This document shows, piece by piece, positions 1 to 10,039 of a stretch of DNA of 12,158 bases (positions are counted from its first letter, which is position 1; each line of letters opens with the position of its first letter). Under the pieces are notes generated by a model. That model saw only the letters and a program-made list of their open reading frames with translations, did not search any database and was not told the DNA's origin. The position numbers and the translations under genes are program-made. Source of the DNA: Smittium mucronatum (Eukaryota > Kickxellomycota > Harpellomycetes > Harpellales > Legeriomycetaceae). The stretch covers positions 1 through 12,158 of the forward strand of contig LSSL01001704.1 of the NCBI GenBank assembly GCA_001953115.1, in the 5' to 3' direction.

Positions 1-2632
1 TATAAATTTGTGATGTGTAAATAAAACCTTCTTTATTAATGAAATTTATTCAATATTATGAATTAATTTAACCATGTTAGATCGATTATTAAATATTTAA
101 AATAAATAGGATATAAATTAATTTAATACTTAATTGATAATTTTTTATTATGATATTTTTAGTTAATTCTAATAGTATTATTAAAAATGAACATGTGTAT
201 TTTATCAAATACTGATAAATAGAACTTCAAAATCAGCGATGTGATTTAATATCTACTCAATATCTTTTTTGTTTCTTCTAGGATTTTAAGCATGTTCTTT
301 TACAATATCATTCGTTTAAATTTTTGAATATAATTTTACCGGAAAATTTAGTACCAAAACTTGTAGGAAATACAGTTTAGAAATTGGAAATTATTTATAC
401 TGACAGGAAATTAATGATTCATATGATGTGAAATTTCTTTATTTTATTTGAAAATAATGATTCGCAGAATTGGAAATAGCCACATTATATCGGGAGAAAT
501 TTTCATTAAATTGGGAAAATGTCACATTGAGCAGGAAAAATATGTATTAATTTTGATAGTATTTCAAGCTATTTTAAAAATATGTCTGCTTTTTGAGAAA
601 AGATATGAAATTCTTTGGAAAATATATCAGGTTATTGAGATAAGAATTCAAAATATTTGGAAATTTTTTCAATCAATTTGGAAATCTTTTTATAAAAAAA
701 GGAATAATATCTCTATAATTTATCAACTAAATTAAATTTAATGGAATTAAGTACGTTAAATTTTATTTCTGAATATAATAAAAATACAAAACCAACATTA
801 TTATTTGAAAGTCATTAAATTCTATCAATAGAAAAAAAAATATGTCCAATTTAAATTAAAATTTGCATAACTGAAATATATTTAAAATCAAAGAAATTTT
901 CCTGATCCATTGTTGTGTATATAATTAAAAAATATTCATATGAAATTTTCTTAGCTTAACCATCAATATTTATCTTTTGAGATATTAATAATCTAATAAA
1001 TAATTAATCAATTATTAGAATTTTTTTTTTAAAAATTCTAACTAAATTTACCCAATAATAAATAAATTTAATTTATAAAGAAAATATCCTATTTTCTTAT
1101 ATAAACCCAAAAATTATCAACAGATAACAAAATTTTCAACTTTTAGATTATTATATTATTTATTGGAAACATTATTTTTCATTTTTTTATAAGAAAATAA
1201 TTTCATAAATTTTTTAATTAGATATATCTTTTTATAAATGGTAAATATAGTAAATTCGACATTATTTTGCTTATTTAATCGCTAAAATTGAAAAAGAAAG
1301 TTCTTTTAGAAATCAAGTTATAAATTCAATAAATGTGAATACATTCATAATCAAAACCACCAATTTTTAAGTCTCTACCCAAATTTTTTTAGTTCTCGAT
1401 ATAATAAATTTTTTCTCGTTTATAATTTGATTCATAATATAAATTTAGATGTTCCTTAGGATATATATTTTAAAATCATAATTATGAATCATGTCCGCAA
1501 TAAATTAATATCCCAAAAATCATATTTTGTTTTTTATATAATTATTCGATGGGATATTTTTTTTATTTCAGGCTTTTATCGTTATGATTATACAATTACG
1601 GTAAAGTCTCTATAATAATTCAATAAAAAAAGCTTTAATTGAAATATAAGTTAAAATTTTAATAATTCCAATAAATCCTTTAATTTTTTTTATAGAATAG
1701 CATTTTCAAATACTTTATATAGTGTTTATTGTAAATATTCTGGCCGGAAACAGTGAAACTTAGACCAATTACTATATTATATTTAAATTTGACTTTTTAG
1801 AAAAAAATCAATTTAAATAGAAAATTAATATCAATAAGAGTTTTAATAAATATTTAAAGGATGAACTTAGATAGTTTAATAAAATACAATTACGTACCTC
1901 ATAAAATAACAAGATTAATTAGATAGATTTTTTAGATTTTTTTGATATTATCTCATTTACCATCTCTAAAAAAATTATTGATTAAAATTTTCTGATTAAA
2001 AAGTATCGAATAAGTACTTAACCTCGAGATAAATCGCAAAAAATTATAATAAAAAAAAATTAGGATAATTCAATATCATCTATCTTTTATATTATACTTT
2101 AGATAATTTCATATAAATGTACATAATTTTTTAAAATGAATAGAATCCGAACTGGCTCGGCCAAAAGAGGGCATTTCTAAATTTATTTTAATTTTATTGA
2201 TTTCAATAATATGATGAAAACTTGAAGATTTATTTAATTATAAAAACCGCATCGATTGAATATTATAAATTCTTGATATTATGATCTTTAAATGTGAAAT
2301 TATCTTTAATCTGAATGTATTAAAAATGGTTTTGGAGGGTTTCAAAGAGAAAATTAGTGGAAGTTACAATTATAAAATTTCCCAAACTAAAAATATTCAC
2401 TATATTCCAATATAGCTGATTTAAATAGATAATAATGAAATGGGAAAAAAATTCGTAACTAAATTTCGCCTTATTTTAGAGGGTTTAATACCTCTATTAT
2501 CAATAAAAGAGCTATTTTTATGATTAAAGATTAAAAAAAGCCCTTTTCCAACTTTATAATTAAAGGTTTTTTATTATTATTAGAGTACTTTCATCGCCAA
2601 ATATAATTAATATTATATGAAAAAAAACGTAT
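1..2632. other. AT-rich stretch without a supported gene
   Basis: Very AT-rich DNA with many A and T runs and stops in all frames. The longest open frame (448-735, + strand, 95 codons) would have to start at TTG. It is rich in Ile, Lys, Phe and Leu, as expected from chance translation of such DNA, and matches no family I know. A small GC-richer patch at 2136-2180 contains an ATG frame of 14 codons, too short to judge. The 5' part of the LTR-type element whose reverse transcriptase starts near 2633 (gag and protease) should lie here if it was ever present, but I could not recognise it. Confidence 0.6.
366..685 (+). repeat. Cluster of dispersed TTGGAAAT-like words
   Basis: The exact word TTGGAAAT occurs at 384, 470, 657 and 678. 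Close variants (GGAAAT, GGGAAAAT, GGAAAAAT, TTGGAAAAT) lie at about 366, 406, 511, 533 and 615, giving nine related words in 320 bases. Spacing is irregular, so this is not a clean tandem array. It could be a decayed minisatellite or chance in A/T-rich DNA. Confidence 0.3.
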
Positions 2633-3025
2633 AAAAGTTGTAAATGGTATAAATGGTTTGACGATCTGACCAGAAGGGCTTAATTAATCGATATTATTAT
2701 CTAATAAGGACAGTATATCTGATAAATTACTAAAACTCCAGAGGATAAAGAGTTATGTGATAGTTATCCGAAAATAGAACTTACTCAATTGCGGACTTAT
2801 TCTATTCCGATAAGTCTTGAAAATATACCGTATACTATATTTAAATAAGAAAATTTTGTTATGCGAGAGTAACTTAAATTAAAAATAAGCAGACCGAATA
2901 GAGTAAGAGAAGTTTTATATCAACAGTTCTGAGATATGACGCAATTATCAATCAGTATCCTGATGAGTTTATAGTAAACATAAACGATTTTTTTTCAAGA
3001 TGAAATTGAGTTTAGAGCTATTTAA
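2633..3025 (+). pseudogene. Decayed Ty3/gypsy-type reverse transcriptase fragment
   Basis: This is a relic of the polymerase that copies LTR-retrotransposon RNA into DNA. No single frame is open; the signal alternates between two frames. From 2633 the peptide KSCKWYKWFDDL resembles the KKDGxWRxxVDYR block. From 2668 the other frame gives DQKGLINRYYYLI, like the RxLNxxTxxxRYPLP block. From 2726 to 2848 the first frame is open for 40 codons and reads SYPKIELTQLRTYSIPIS then ENIPYTIFK, matching the catalytic FSKIDLxxGYHQIxI and ExxxKTAF blocks, with the catalytic Asp now Glu. From 2935 comes AIINQYPDEFIVNINDFFS, the YxDD box with its first Asp now Asn, and from 2996 QDEIEF continues it after a slip in a T8 run. 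Stops lie at 2743-2745 (other frame) and 2846-2848. The order and spacing of blocks fit the family; no LTR was found. The copy cannot be functional. Confidence 0.68.
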
Positions 3026-3038
3026 TTGGGATATTGTA

Positions 3039-3067
3039 TATTTATTTTATTTATTTTTATTTTTATT
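3039..3067 (+). repeat. TTTAT-type simple repeat
   Basis: An imperfect run of TTTAT and TTTTTAT units sits immediately downstream of the reverse-transcriptase relic. It is probably a microsatellite grown by slippage and may separate the relic from further polymerase sequence. Confidence 0.6.
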
Positions 3068-4077
3068 AGACTTATTATGATATAAAATTTAAATATTTTG
3101 AAAAGCGATTAAATTTTAAATTATATCAATTATAAATAATCATTCGGTAAATAATTTATAAACTATTAATGCTGTTTTCGAATTTATAATCATTATGATA
3201 ATCCAAATTTATTTTTACGAATTCGATTTTACCATTACTTAACTTTACAGGGTAAGCAGTTGATTTAAAATATATATTAATGTTATCGATATACTCCAAA
3301 AAAACCAATTATTCGGATAAAAAAAGGTATTTTTTTAAATTATATATAGTATAATTATAATTAGTTTTCGTTAGGTTTTTGAGCAAAATCCCGAAATTTT
3401 TTTTAGAACCTTCTGATAATATATTAGAAGTATTTTATACTATATAATATTATATTTTTATTGGAAGCCAATAAAGTAAATTAAATCTTGATATAACTAA
3501 TTAATGTATTTAAAAATATAGTTCTTCCAAGTTACGTTGATTTTGCGGTTTTTTTTTATTAAAATTAGCCCCTTTTGCATTATTCTTACCAATTTTAAAA
3601 ATTAATGGCCTGTTATTAAATAAAAAAATTTAATGGGATTTTTTTGTGGTTTTATTGCAAAAAAAATTCATTTTAATTTTTTTTTTAATTTTTTAATAAT
3701 CGAATATTCTCATTAAGTAGTTAATTTATAAAAAATTTAAAAGAAAATTCTGTGATTACATTGGTATAGATCATTAAACCGATATCACATATAGAAAATA
3801 CCAATAACCGTGTATATATTAATCTTTTTAATTTCATCATTTGAATTAATTATTTCTTATTGAATGAAGTCATAATTTATAAATCATTGACCATATCTGA
3901 AAAATATTAGTAAATTATATTAATTTGAAGATATTAGCTATATGAAAAATATTTTGAAAATGATAAACTGCATCCTTTTTTTAATTTTTAATAGCAGTTG
4001 CTAGGAAAAAAAGGAAAGACGACTAATATAGAAGAAAAGAGATAAAAAATTTACTAATAAAATTTAAGCGAGCAGCA

Positions 4078-4135
4078 TTCCCTCTGCCCCTCCCTCTTCC
4101 TCTCTCTCCTCTGCTCTTATTCTATTTTTTTTTTC
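4078..4135 (+). repeat. 58-base pyrimidine tract (polypurine on the - strand)
   Basis: Fifty-eight bases with only four purines (4086, 4113, 4119, 4124). The first part is C-rich (CCCCTCCCTCTTCCTCTCTC), the end is a T run. It stands out as a GC-rich island in DNA that is otherwise mostly A and T. It could be a CT-rich microsatellite or, read on the - strand, a polypurine tract of an old LTR element. No adjacent LTR is visible, so a simple repeat is more likely. Confidence 0.6.
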
Positions 4136-4489
4136 GAAATTTTATAAAATTAAATTTATCTGTTATAATAACTTTTTATTGTTTATATAATATCCATTAG
4201 TTGCTAAAATTGATATTTATTTATTTTATTGTTTAAATAAGCTATAAACCTGCTATTTTTTTGTGTTTTTCATGTTTTTAAATGCGATTCTAATTACTTG
4301 CTCCGCCTAAAAATACATGATTTGATATTCATATTGAAATTCGTTTCTACAAAATGAGGTTTTTTACACAATTATAGATTTCAAAAATTTTATAATAAAA
4401 TTTTATCGAAATAAATTTTTAGCTCAACTATGAATTTCATCATTTATAAATCTTGTACCATAATATTTTGGTCTTATTTTTAAAAAATA

Positions 4490-4509
4490 CCCCCCCCCCA
4501 CACACCCTC
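4490..4509 (+). repeat. C10 run followed by ACACACCCTC
   Basis: Ten consecutive C at 4490-4499, then ACACACCCTC. Preceded by an A run and followed by a short GC-richer patch up to about 4540. Similar long C runs occur at 8216-8224 and 11826-11832, the latter being the apparent 5' edge of the LINE. This may mark the edge of another decayed insertion, or be a slippage-prone homopolymer. Confidence 0.5.
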
Positions 4510-6265
4510 AACTCGTATAGCAGCAGACTGTGAGCCAATTTGATTTTATATCATTACCCACTTTTACCACTATCAATTTTATTTGCATAAAAAGTTATAT
4601 TCATATAATATAATACTTTCAAATAAATATTAAAATTTAATCCTTTTTATTTTAAAGACTTTATACTCCCAAAAGGTGAACATTTTACTGCGAATTAAAA
4701 AAACATAAAATGTTTAGAAAGTAATTAGAATAAATTTTATCACTTTTTTACTTGAAATATCACCATAAATAATATCTGATTGTAAACATATTTATTATCT
4801 AATATGACTTTTGAATCAATTGATATTTTTCAGCTGAAGTTATTTTATCGATAAAAAGATATGGCGGGTTATTATCTTAGCTTGATAGAAATTTATAAAA
4901 AGTAAAAACACTTTTCTCTCAATGTAAATGTTGAATATATAAATTGAATAAAATTGAAACAATGGGGGGTTTTTCATACCAATTTTTACGTTTTAAAATT
5001 GGATAATCATGGATCTGCATTTTTTTTAATAAAAATTTATAAATTTATGTTAAATGTGGTATCTAAATATCACGAATGCAATGTTATATTAAAATATTTT
5101 AACATTAAACTCGGAAAGCATATTAGCAAAAAAAATTTAATATTTTTTTATTTATTCAATCAAGCAATCTTATTATAGATATCCAAGTATATAGTATGCA
5201 TATAAATAATAGCTATATCCTCAAAAAAAATTTCTGATTTCGATTCCATCTTTTTTTTTATAACAGAATTACCCTGCGGTTTGAATTTCTATTAGTTCAA
5301 AAGTGAATAATAATTATATTTATTTCAGTTAGTATTTTTTGAATATTCTTTAATACTCACATTTCTCTATTAAGATTTCCATCTTTTCGGAGAATTCCGG
5401 AATCAAAATCTGGAAAAATCATATCTACATATTATTAAAACCCTTTTTTATATAAAAATACATATTAAAAATTATAGAAAAAAATTCAACAATTATATAT
5501 ATATTCCAAAGTGTAGAGGTAAATTTAATATATTGTATAATTATAGAACCTACAATGATCATTAATCATTATAAGATGAAAACTGAAAGATAAAGTCTAA
5601 ATTATTAATTAGAAATCTGGGATTATAAAATTATAGTTATATTTTGATAAATAAAAGATTTTTTGATATTTACTTACCTTACAAGCGAGCTATGCTAAAA
5701 TTAAATGTAGAAATTGTATAAAAAATTGAAAAAAAATCAGGTTAAACCTTGTAAACATTTTTTTTAAAAATTACCTAATGAGCCTAATTTGAAAGCTGGT
5801 TTATCTTATTTTCACTAATTTACTTTTTTTTTATCAATCAAATTCAATAAATGATTACAGATGTTTTCACTCTTTTATTTTTTTAGATAGCCTTATTTTT
5901 TTGATTTGGCTAATCAGATTCTAAATTTAAATGACTTTTAAAATAAAAATTTACATAAAAAAAAATTTAAAACTATTCGCAGACATGCATAAATTGAATG
6001 AAATTATTAGATCAAATCTATGTAATGGATATTAATTAGAGAAGAAAGAGAGTTTCAAATATAATATTTTAAAATCCCATTTTTTACTTCAAAAAATTTC
6101 TCAAATTTTTTTTTTTTATTTGTATTTTTAACCGGTAAAATTCAAATATCTAACCTACAAGTATATGAAATTCATAAGATATATAATAATTTTTTTTAAA
6201 ATTATAGAGGTTTATTTCGATTAATTTTTTATAGTTTATACTATTAAGAATAGTTTGAAATACTC

Positions 6266-6281
6266 GCTTCTGATTCAGAAG
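6266..6281 (+). repeat. 15-base perfect palindrome and repeated Glu-Ser-Glu-Ala codons
   Basis: CTTCTGATTCAGAAG at 6267-6281 is a perfect inverted repeat around one central T. The 11-base word GCTTCTGATTC at 6266-6276 recurs in direct orientation at 6431-6441. Both lie in the charged tail of the integrase relic and, read in the same - strand frame, each encodes ESEA. This points to a small repeated peptide in the tail rather than a regulatory site. Confidence 0.5.
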
Positions 6282-6610
6282 TCGCAAATCTTTTTCCAAA
6301 AATTTTCATTTTTTGTGTGTTTAAAAAATTAGATTAAATATAATTTTTATTAAAAGATTCTTCCCGAAAAGTCATGACTATCCTTCTATTATTTTCGACT
6401 CTGATTTTTTTTACATCTTTTTTCTTACCAGCTTCTGATTCTGTACTTTTATCATATCATAAAAGTTTACTTTATCCGATCTAAGTGGTCGCTGGGTTAA
6501 AAAATTGCATTACGTGATATAAACTTATCACTAATAGTTTTTGTATTTTCCAAATCCCCTTAAACTTATCAGTGACTTTAATCAAAGATTTCAATCTATA
6601 AAAAAAATTT

Positions 6611-6632
6611 CTACTACTATTCTACTACTATT
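6611..6632 (+). repeat. Two tandem copies of an 11-base unit
   Basis: CTACTACTATT is repeated twice without a gap. On the - strand it falls between the core and the C-terminal domain of the integrase relic, where it contributes to a run of three TAG stops (6622-6630). Probably a slippage duplication acquired after the gene died. Confidence 0.7.
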
Positions 6633-7395
6633 CTATCACTTGGATCTAATAATTTTCTGTCGTTTTAAATATTGTTTATAGGCACGTTTTCTTCCCTTTG
6701 GATGATATAAGATCTGGATATCTGTGAAGATCTTTAATCAATAATTTTATTTCTTTTTTTGGGTACCAAATTTCGGATTACTTTATCAAAACCAAAAAAT
6801 CCCTTATCTCTATAATAGATTACTCACTAAAATTTTCTCTATCATATATTTTATAATTATCTAGCTCCTTTTTAAGAAATTCAAGATATGTCTCCCATCT
6901 TTTTTGAAACTGACGTATCGTGTATATAAACCTAAACAACAGGGCTATTAAAAGCGCACCTACCTTCGGTTATAACTTTCATTTCGCGTTTCACACAATA
7001 TATGTGAAGCATTAAGGAAAGGATGATTTTTTCGTTTAGAGAGCACCCTTTTGATCCATTAATGAAAAAAACGGTAAAATCTGTTATCAGAGTGAGATGT
7101 CTATTATTTCTTAAAAAAATTTATCGAAAAGTCTGAGAAATCCCCTTAATAGGAAAGCCATATTTTTTTGATAGTATTTCTTGAATAATACATGCATTAC
7201 AATTAAATATTGTACAAATTGAGGGAAAAGATATGTAAAATTTCTCTCAAGTTCATCAAACTTGAAATAATGGCAAATTTAAGTAAAAAAAATTAGATAT
7301 CAGTCTTTTAATACAAATTTTGATTTTTTAACTCTTCACGTTTCTTCTTTGATAAGATCTTATTCACAGACGCCATGTATCTCATAATATCCATT

Positions 7396-7551
7396 TTATA
7401 TAAATCGGGTCATTAAAAAAAAATGTTTACTTGAGTTCCAAGATATGCCATTATAAATCTTTGGCTCATATACATCAGTTTCACTCAAATATTTAGTTTG
7501 ATTTTCTGAAGAATAGGTAATTTGAGCCTCATATTCTTTGATGGAATCCAT
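7396..7551 (-). pseudogene. Possible RNase H remnant upstream of the integrase relic
   Basis: An open frame of 51 codons from an ATG, less biased towards Ile/Phe/Lys than chance frames nearby. It contains IKEYEAQITYSSENQTKYL, which resembles the SRxLTxAExNYSTTEKE stretch of LTR-element RNase H, and then KHFFLM, which could match the HFRxYL stretch that follows. The place is right, directly before the integrase in the same orientation. The acidic catalytic residues of RNase H are not visible and the match is short, so this is a suggestion only. Confidence 0.3.
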
Positions 7552-8019
7552 GTATTATTCAATATTAGAAAATGTATTTCTGAAAGGCATTTTTTCTATT
7601 TATGACTAACTATTCTAATAGGCAATAAAGCATTAGTTTAAAGAATTTTGAGAAACTGAATTAATTTTTTCTTTAAGACTATAATAATTTTCTATATAAA
7701 GATTCGATTAACATCCACTCTCAAAAACATCAATATTCCTGTAATGAACCTAGTTGTTCTTGGAAAAGACTAGGGTATATATATTTATTATGACTAATGT
7801 ATATTTCAAACGAAGGAATGATGAAAAGATAAGAAAACTAATTGGAAAGCTTGAATTCCAAAAAGTGGGAATGCGAGCTGTTTATAAAAGATAAGAGGTA
7901 AATTGTTAATAGATTATATGAAACTTTAATCAAGGGGTAATTTGCACAATTAATAATGATTGGATCATTACAAAAACATATTTGAAGAAGTTTAAAAAGA
8001 TTGAAAAATTTAAAAAATA
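7552..8019. other. AT-rich stretch between integrase relic and LINE
   Basis: No supported gene. On the + strand a frame beginning at the ATG at 7790 and ending at the TAA at 7892-7894 gives 34 residues rich in Lys, Arg and Glu (FKRRNDEKIRKLIGKLEFQK). It has better codon variety than chance frames but matches nothing I know. On the - strand the upstream part of an LTR-type polymerase would be expected here; I could not trace it. Composition changes to GC-richer at about 8020, where the LINE ends. Confidence 0.5.
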
Positions 8020-8066
8020 TCTCATCCTACACCTCTCAGCCACTCTAAAGGAACCGTATCCACTGT

Positions 8067-8957
8067 TCATTTGTTCAAGGGGTCTGATGATTCACTTATA
8101 CTTTTAGTATAAGCGATAGGGCAACATGGATGCCGAAAAAAAAATCGAGCTGTCTCTAACTCGAAATTTTGATCGGCGGTACCAGTGCAGAGCTGGATTA
8201 TCGATTTTTTAGACTCCCCCCCCCATAAGGATTTCGCCAAATATTTCCAATAGAAATTCATTGTCTGAGAAAAAATTATTCTCTCAAAATTTTCGATCGG
8301 TGCTGGTAGGTACCGTCCGATTATGCTGGATCTGGTCTCCTGAAATCGGGGGCAGTCGAGAAGTATGTGTTCATCTGTTTCTGGTGTGGTCCGATTACAG
8401 CAGAGACAAAAATTGTAAATTTATCAGCGATTATTTTTAAGTTTGCAGGCGTCTAACAGTCCAGAAACTGCTCATCCGCATTTTTCCGATGTTCTGGAGA
8501 CCCAGTCTAAATCTGAGGTACGTTTCAATGAATTCAAACCAGTTGCCTTTATTTAATATTTTCCGATCCTGGGCCTGTCAATTTATTTTGGATCGATTAA
8601 TTTTTTTTCCTTTCGGCCAATGAAATTACAGTTTGGCCTATTTCGTTTTTTTCACAATATTTTTTTATCCATCTTGAGCATCCAGAGACCCAGGTGAACT
8701 TTTTTTCTATGGGCGGATTTTTTTATTAAATCCCATATCCAGGTTTCGTATATGGGTCATTTGTGGTATGCACACTCACTGGCTTTACCTGTCTTTATAA
8801 ATAACTGAATACCTAATTTCTCTATGATCCTGTCCATAGCGTAGTTAAGGCCGACTTTGGCAACTATCTGAATTGATTTGTTGATGACTGATTGGATAGG
8901 CTTGGTCCTTGCCTCGCCCATTCCAAAATTTTCTACACCATAACAGCCAATAGTAAA
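8067..8957 (-). pseudogene. LINE ORF, thumb/connection and C-terminal CCHC knuckle
   Basis: Continues the LINE polyprotein after a frameshift near 8957. The frame 8757-8957 is open and reads CYGVENFGMGEARTK and then VINKSIQIVAKVGLNYAMDR, the helical region after the polymerase palm, up to a TGA at 8757-8759 where Trp is likely ancestral. The middle (about 8460-8756) is badly broken, with stops in every frame; YLRFRLGLQNIGKMRMSSFW is readable at about 8462-8523. The last frame contains a zinc knuckle of form C-x2-C-x10-H-x4-C (codons 8352-8408, FCLCCNR ... ETDEHILLDC), typical of LINE C-termini and thought to bind nucleic acid. Two adjacent stops (TGA 8424-8426, TAA 8421-8423) lie just upstream of it. 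The frame ends at the TAA at 8067-8069; the last part is long compared with most relatives and includes a C9 run (8216-8224) that may be an expansion. Confidence 0.75.
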
Positions 8958-10039
8958 TATTAAAGAGTTGAAATTTTATTTTAAGTGCGGTCAGCACATC
9001 AGCCTGTTTTAAAAATCCATATTCTGAGTAAAATGCCATAGTGACCTTAGATTTATTGTGGTTTATAGTCCCCGAAACGTTCCTTTGGCTATTCATAATA
9101 TATTCCAAGTACTGATATGAATTCTCCATGTCTATGGTTTGGCTCTGAATACTTTTGTTTGTGGGCCAATCGGAGCCAATTTCCATGATACTAAAATTTT
9201 TTTCATTTTTTTTCATTTCCCAAGTGTCAGACCAGACGGTAATGGCATCTAATGATTCTTTTAAATTTTCCTTCGAATCGGCCAATAGTACTGCATCATC
9301 GGCAAAAAGCAATCCTGGAATTTTTTGACCTAGTCAGGGCACATATACTCCAATTATATCCTTAAAAATTTCATTTATGTAGAAGTCGAACAGAATTGGT
9401 GATGCTGGGCATTCTTGGCGGACTCCACAGAGATATTTTGATGCTGATGAAATCTCATCGTCAATCCTGACCGATATTTTTGGGTTCCTATATAGTCCAT
9501 TGATAACATTAAGCAGTTTCCCCCCGATTCCTATTGATATTAGCTTGTGTATTAGGGCCATGTGACGCACCCTATCATATATCTTGCTATAGTCTATTTA
9601 GAAAATCCAAGTTTTTAAGTTTTTAATTTTCCGAAGTTTGACAATTTCATAGAGGGTAGTTGCACGATCGGTGCATTAATCGAAATTTCTGAATCCAGCC
9701 TGTTCCTTAGCTATAAGACCGTATTTTCCGTCAATTTTTGATAGTTTGGTAGCCATGATCTTGACCAATAGCTTAATTAGGGTAGGAATAGGTGATATTC
9801 CTCTGTAGTTATCCAGATCTATCGGATCAACCTTTTAAGGCAACAGTACTTCTATACTGGTTGACATAGGCAGTGGCAAATCTCCGGATTCATACATCAA
9901 GTTGATGATTTTATTTATGATTTTGGCCAATTTCGAGGTTGGGGTCTTTTATTCCATGACCGATTTCCATACCTCGCTAGGTATTCCATCAGAACCAGAT
10001 GTCTTGTTTTTAAGGGTGTCATTGAGCGCAGCAGTGATT
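8957..10039 (-). pseudogene. LINE reverse transcriptase domain, broken by five stops
   Basis: Polymerase core of the LINE, about 360 codons in one frame. Blocks in order: TSGSDGIPSEVW (9967-10002), DNYRGIS (9793-9813), KEQAGFRNF (about 9679-9708), IDYSKIYDRV (9568-9597) with the first catalytic Asp present, GVRQECPASPILF (9388-9426) where most relatives have QGCPLSP, and LLFADDAVLLADS (from 9312) with both Asp of the FADD box intact (9295-9306). Five in-frame stops interrupt it: TAA at 9949-9951, 9835-9837, 9676-9678 and 9598-9600, and TGA at 9334-9336. After the palm, KESLDAITVWSDTWEMK and YQYLEYIMNS match the usual downstream blocks, the latter with YLGY changed to YLEY. The frame is entered from the linker by a frameshift near 10040 and lost again near 8957. 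Confidence 0.9.

Larger units (their letters stand above)
3026..6240. other. AT-rich stretch without a supported gene
   Basis: Long AT-rich stretch. Just after the reverse-transcriptase relic, the frame around 3080-3130 (+ strand) reads KYFEKRLNFKLYQL, which could be the next part of that polymerase but is too weak to call. The longest open frame, 4954-5178 (+ strand, 74 codons from a TTG), is about what chance gives in DNA of this composition and matches nothing I know. Downstream of the minus-strand integrase relic (below 6241) a polypurine tract and a 3' LTR would be expected; neither is recognisable. Compositional oddities in this stretch are listed separately. Confidence 0.6.
6244..7409 (-). 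pseudogene. Decayed retroviral-type integrase (LTR-retrotransposon pol)
   Basis: Relic of the DDE-family enzyme that inserts element DNA into the host chromosome, read across frames on the - strand. From the amino end: a charged linker (7308-7409, ILSKKKREELKNQ); a region like the zinc-binding HHCC domain (about 7121-7255, ILSKKYGFPIKGISQTF, Cys/His pairs not clear); a core open for 62 codons (6932-7120) with LTLITDFTVFFING and, about 38 residues on, VITEGRCAFNSPVV, matching VDxFT...SDxGxxF with the second catalytic Asp now Glu. After a frame change, 6820-6969 gives QKRWETYLEF, like the WDEYLPFA block late in the integrase domain. The segment 6481-6621 gives FFYRLKSLIK and DKFKGIWKIQKLLVISLYHV, like the SH3-like C-terminal domain. 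A Lys/Glu/Ser-rich tail (6244-6456) ends in TAA-TAG. Order and spacing fit Ty3/gypsy-type integrases; a Ginger- or Maverick-type integrase is not excluded. Confidence 0.68.

Noticed and set aside
448..735. 95-codon + strand open frame as a gene
   Set aside because: It needs a TTG start, has the amino-acid bias of random AT-rich DNA and matches no family. A frame this long is rare but not impossible by chance here.
4954..5178. 74-codon + strand open frame as a gene
   Set aside because: It needs a TTG start. About one frame of this length is expected by chance in 12 kb of this composition. A vague resemblance of DNHGSAFF to an integrase block was judged too weak.
5230..5250. Possible tRNA B-box (TTTCGATTCC)
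   Set aside because: No matching A-box or cloverleaf stems around it.
6820..6960. Reading this segment as the start of a reverse transcriptase (KKDG...DYRKLN-like)
   Set aside because: An integrase reading fits better: an integrase core lies directly upstream and an integrase C-terminal-like domain downstream.
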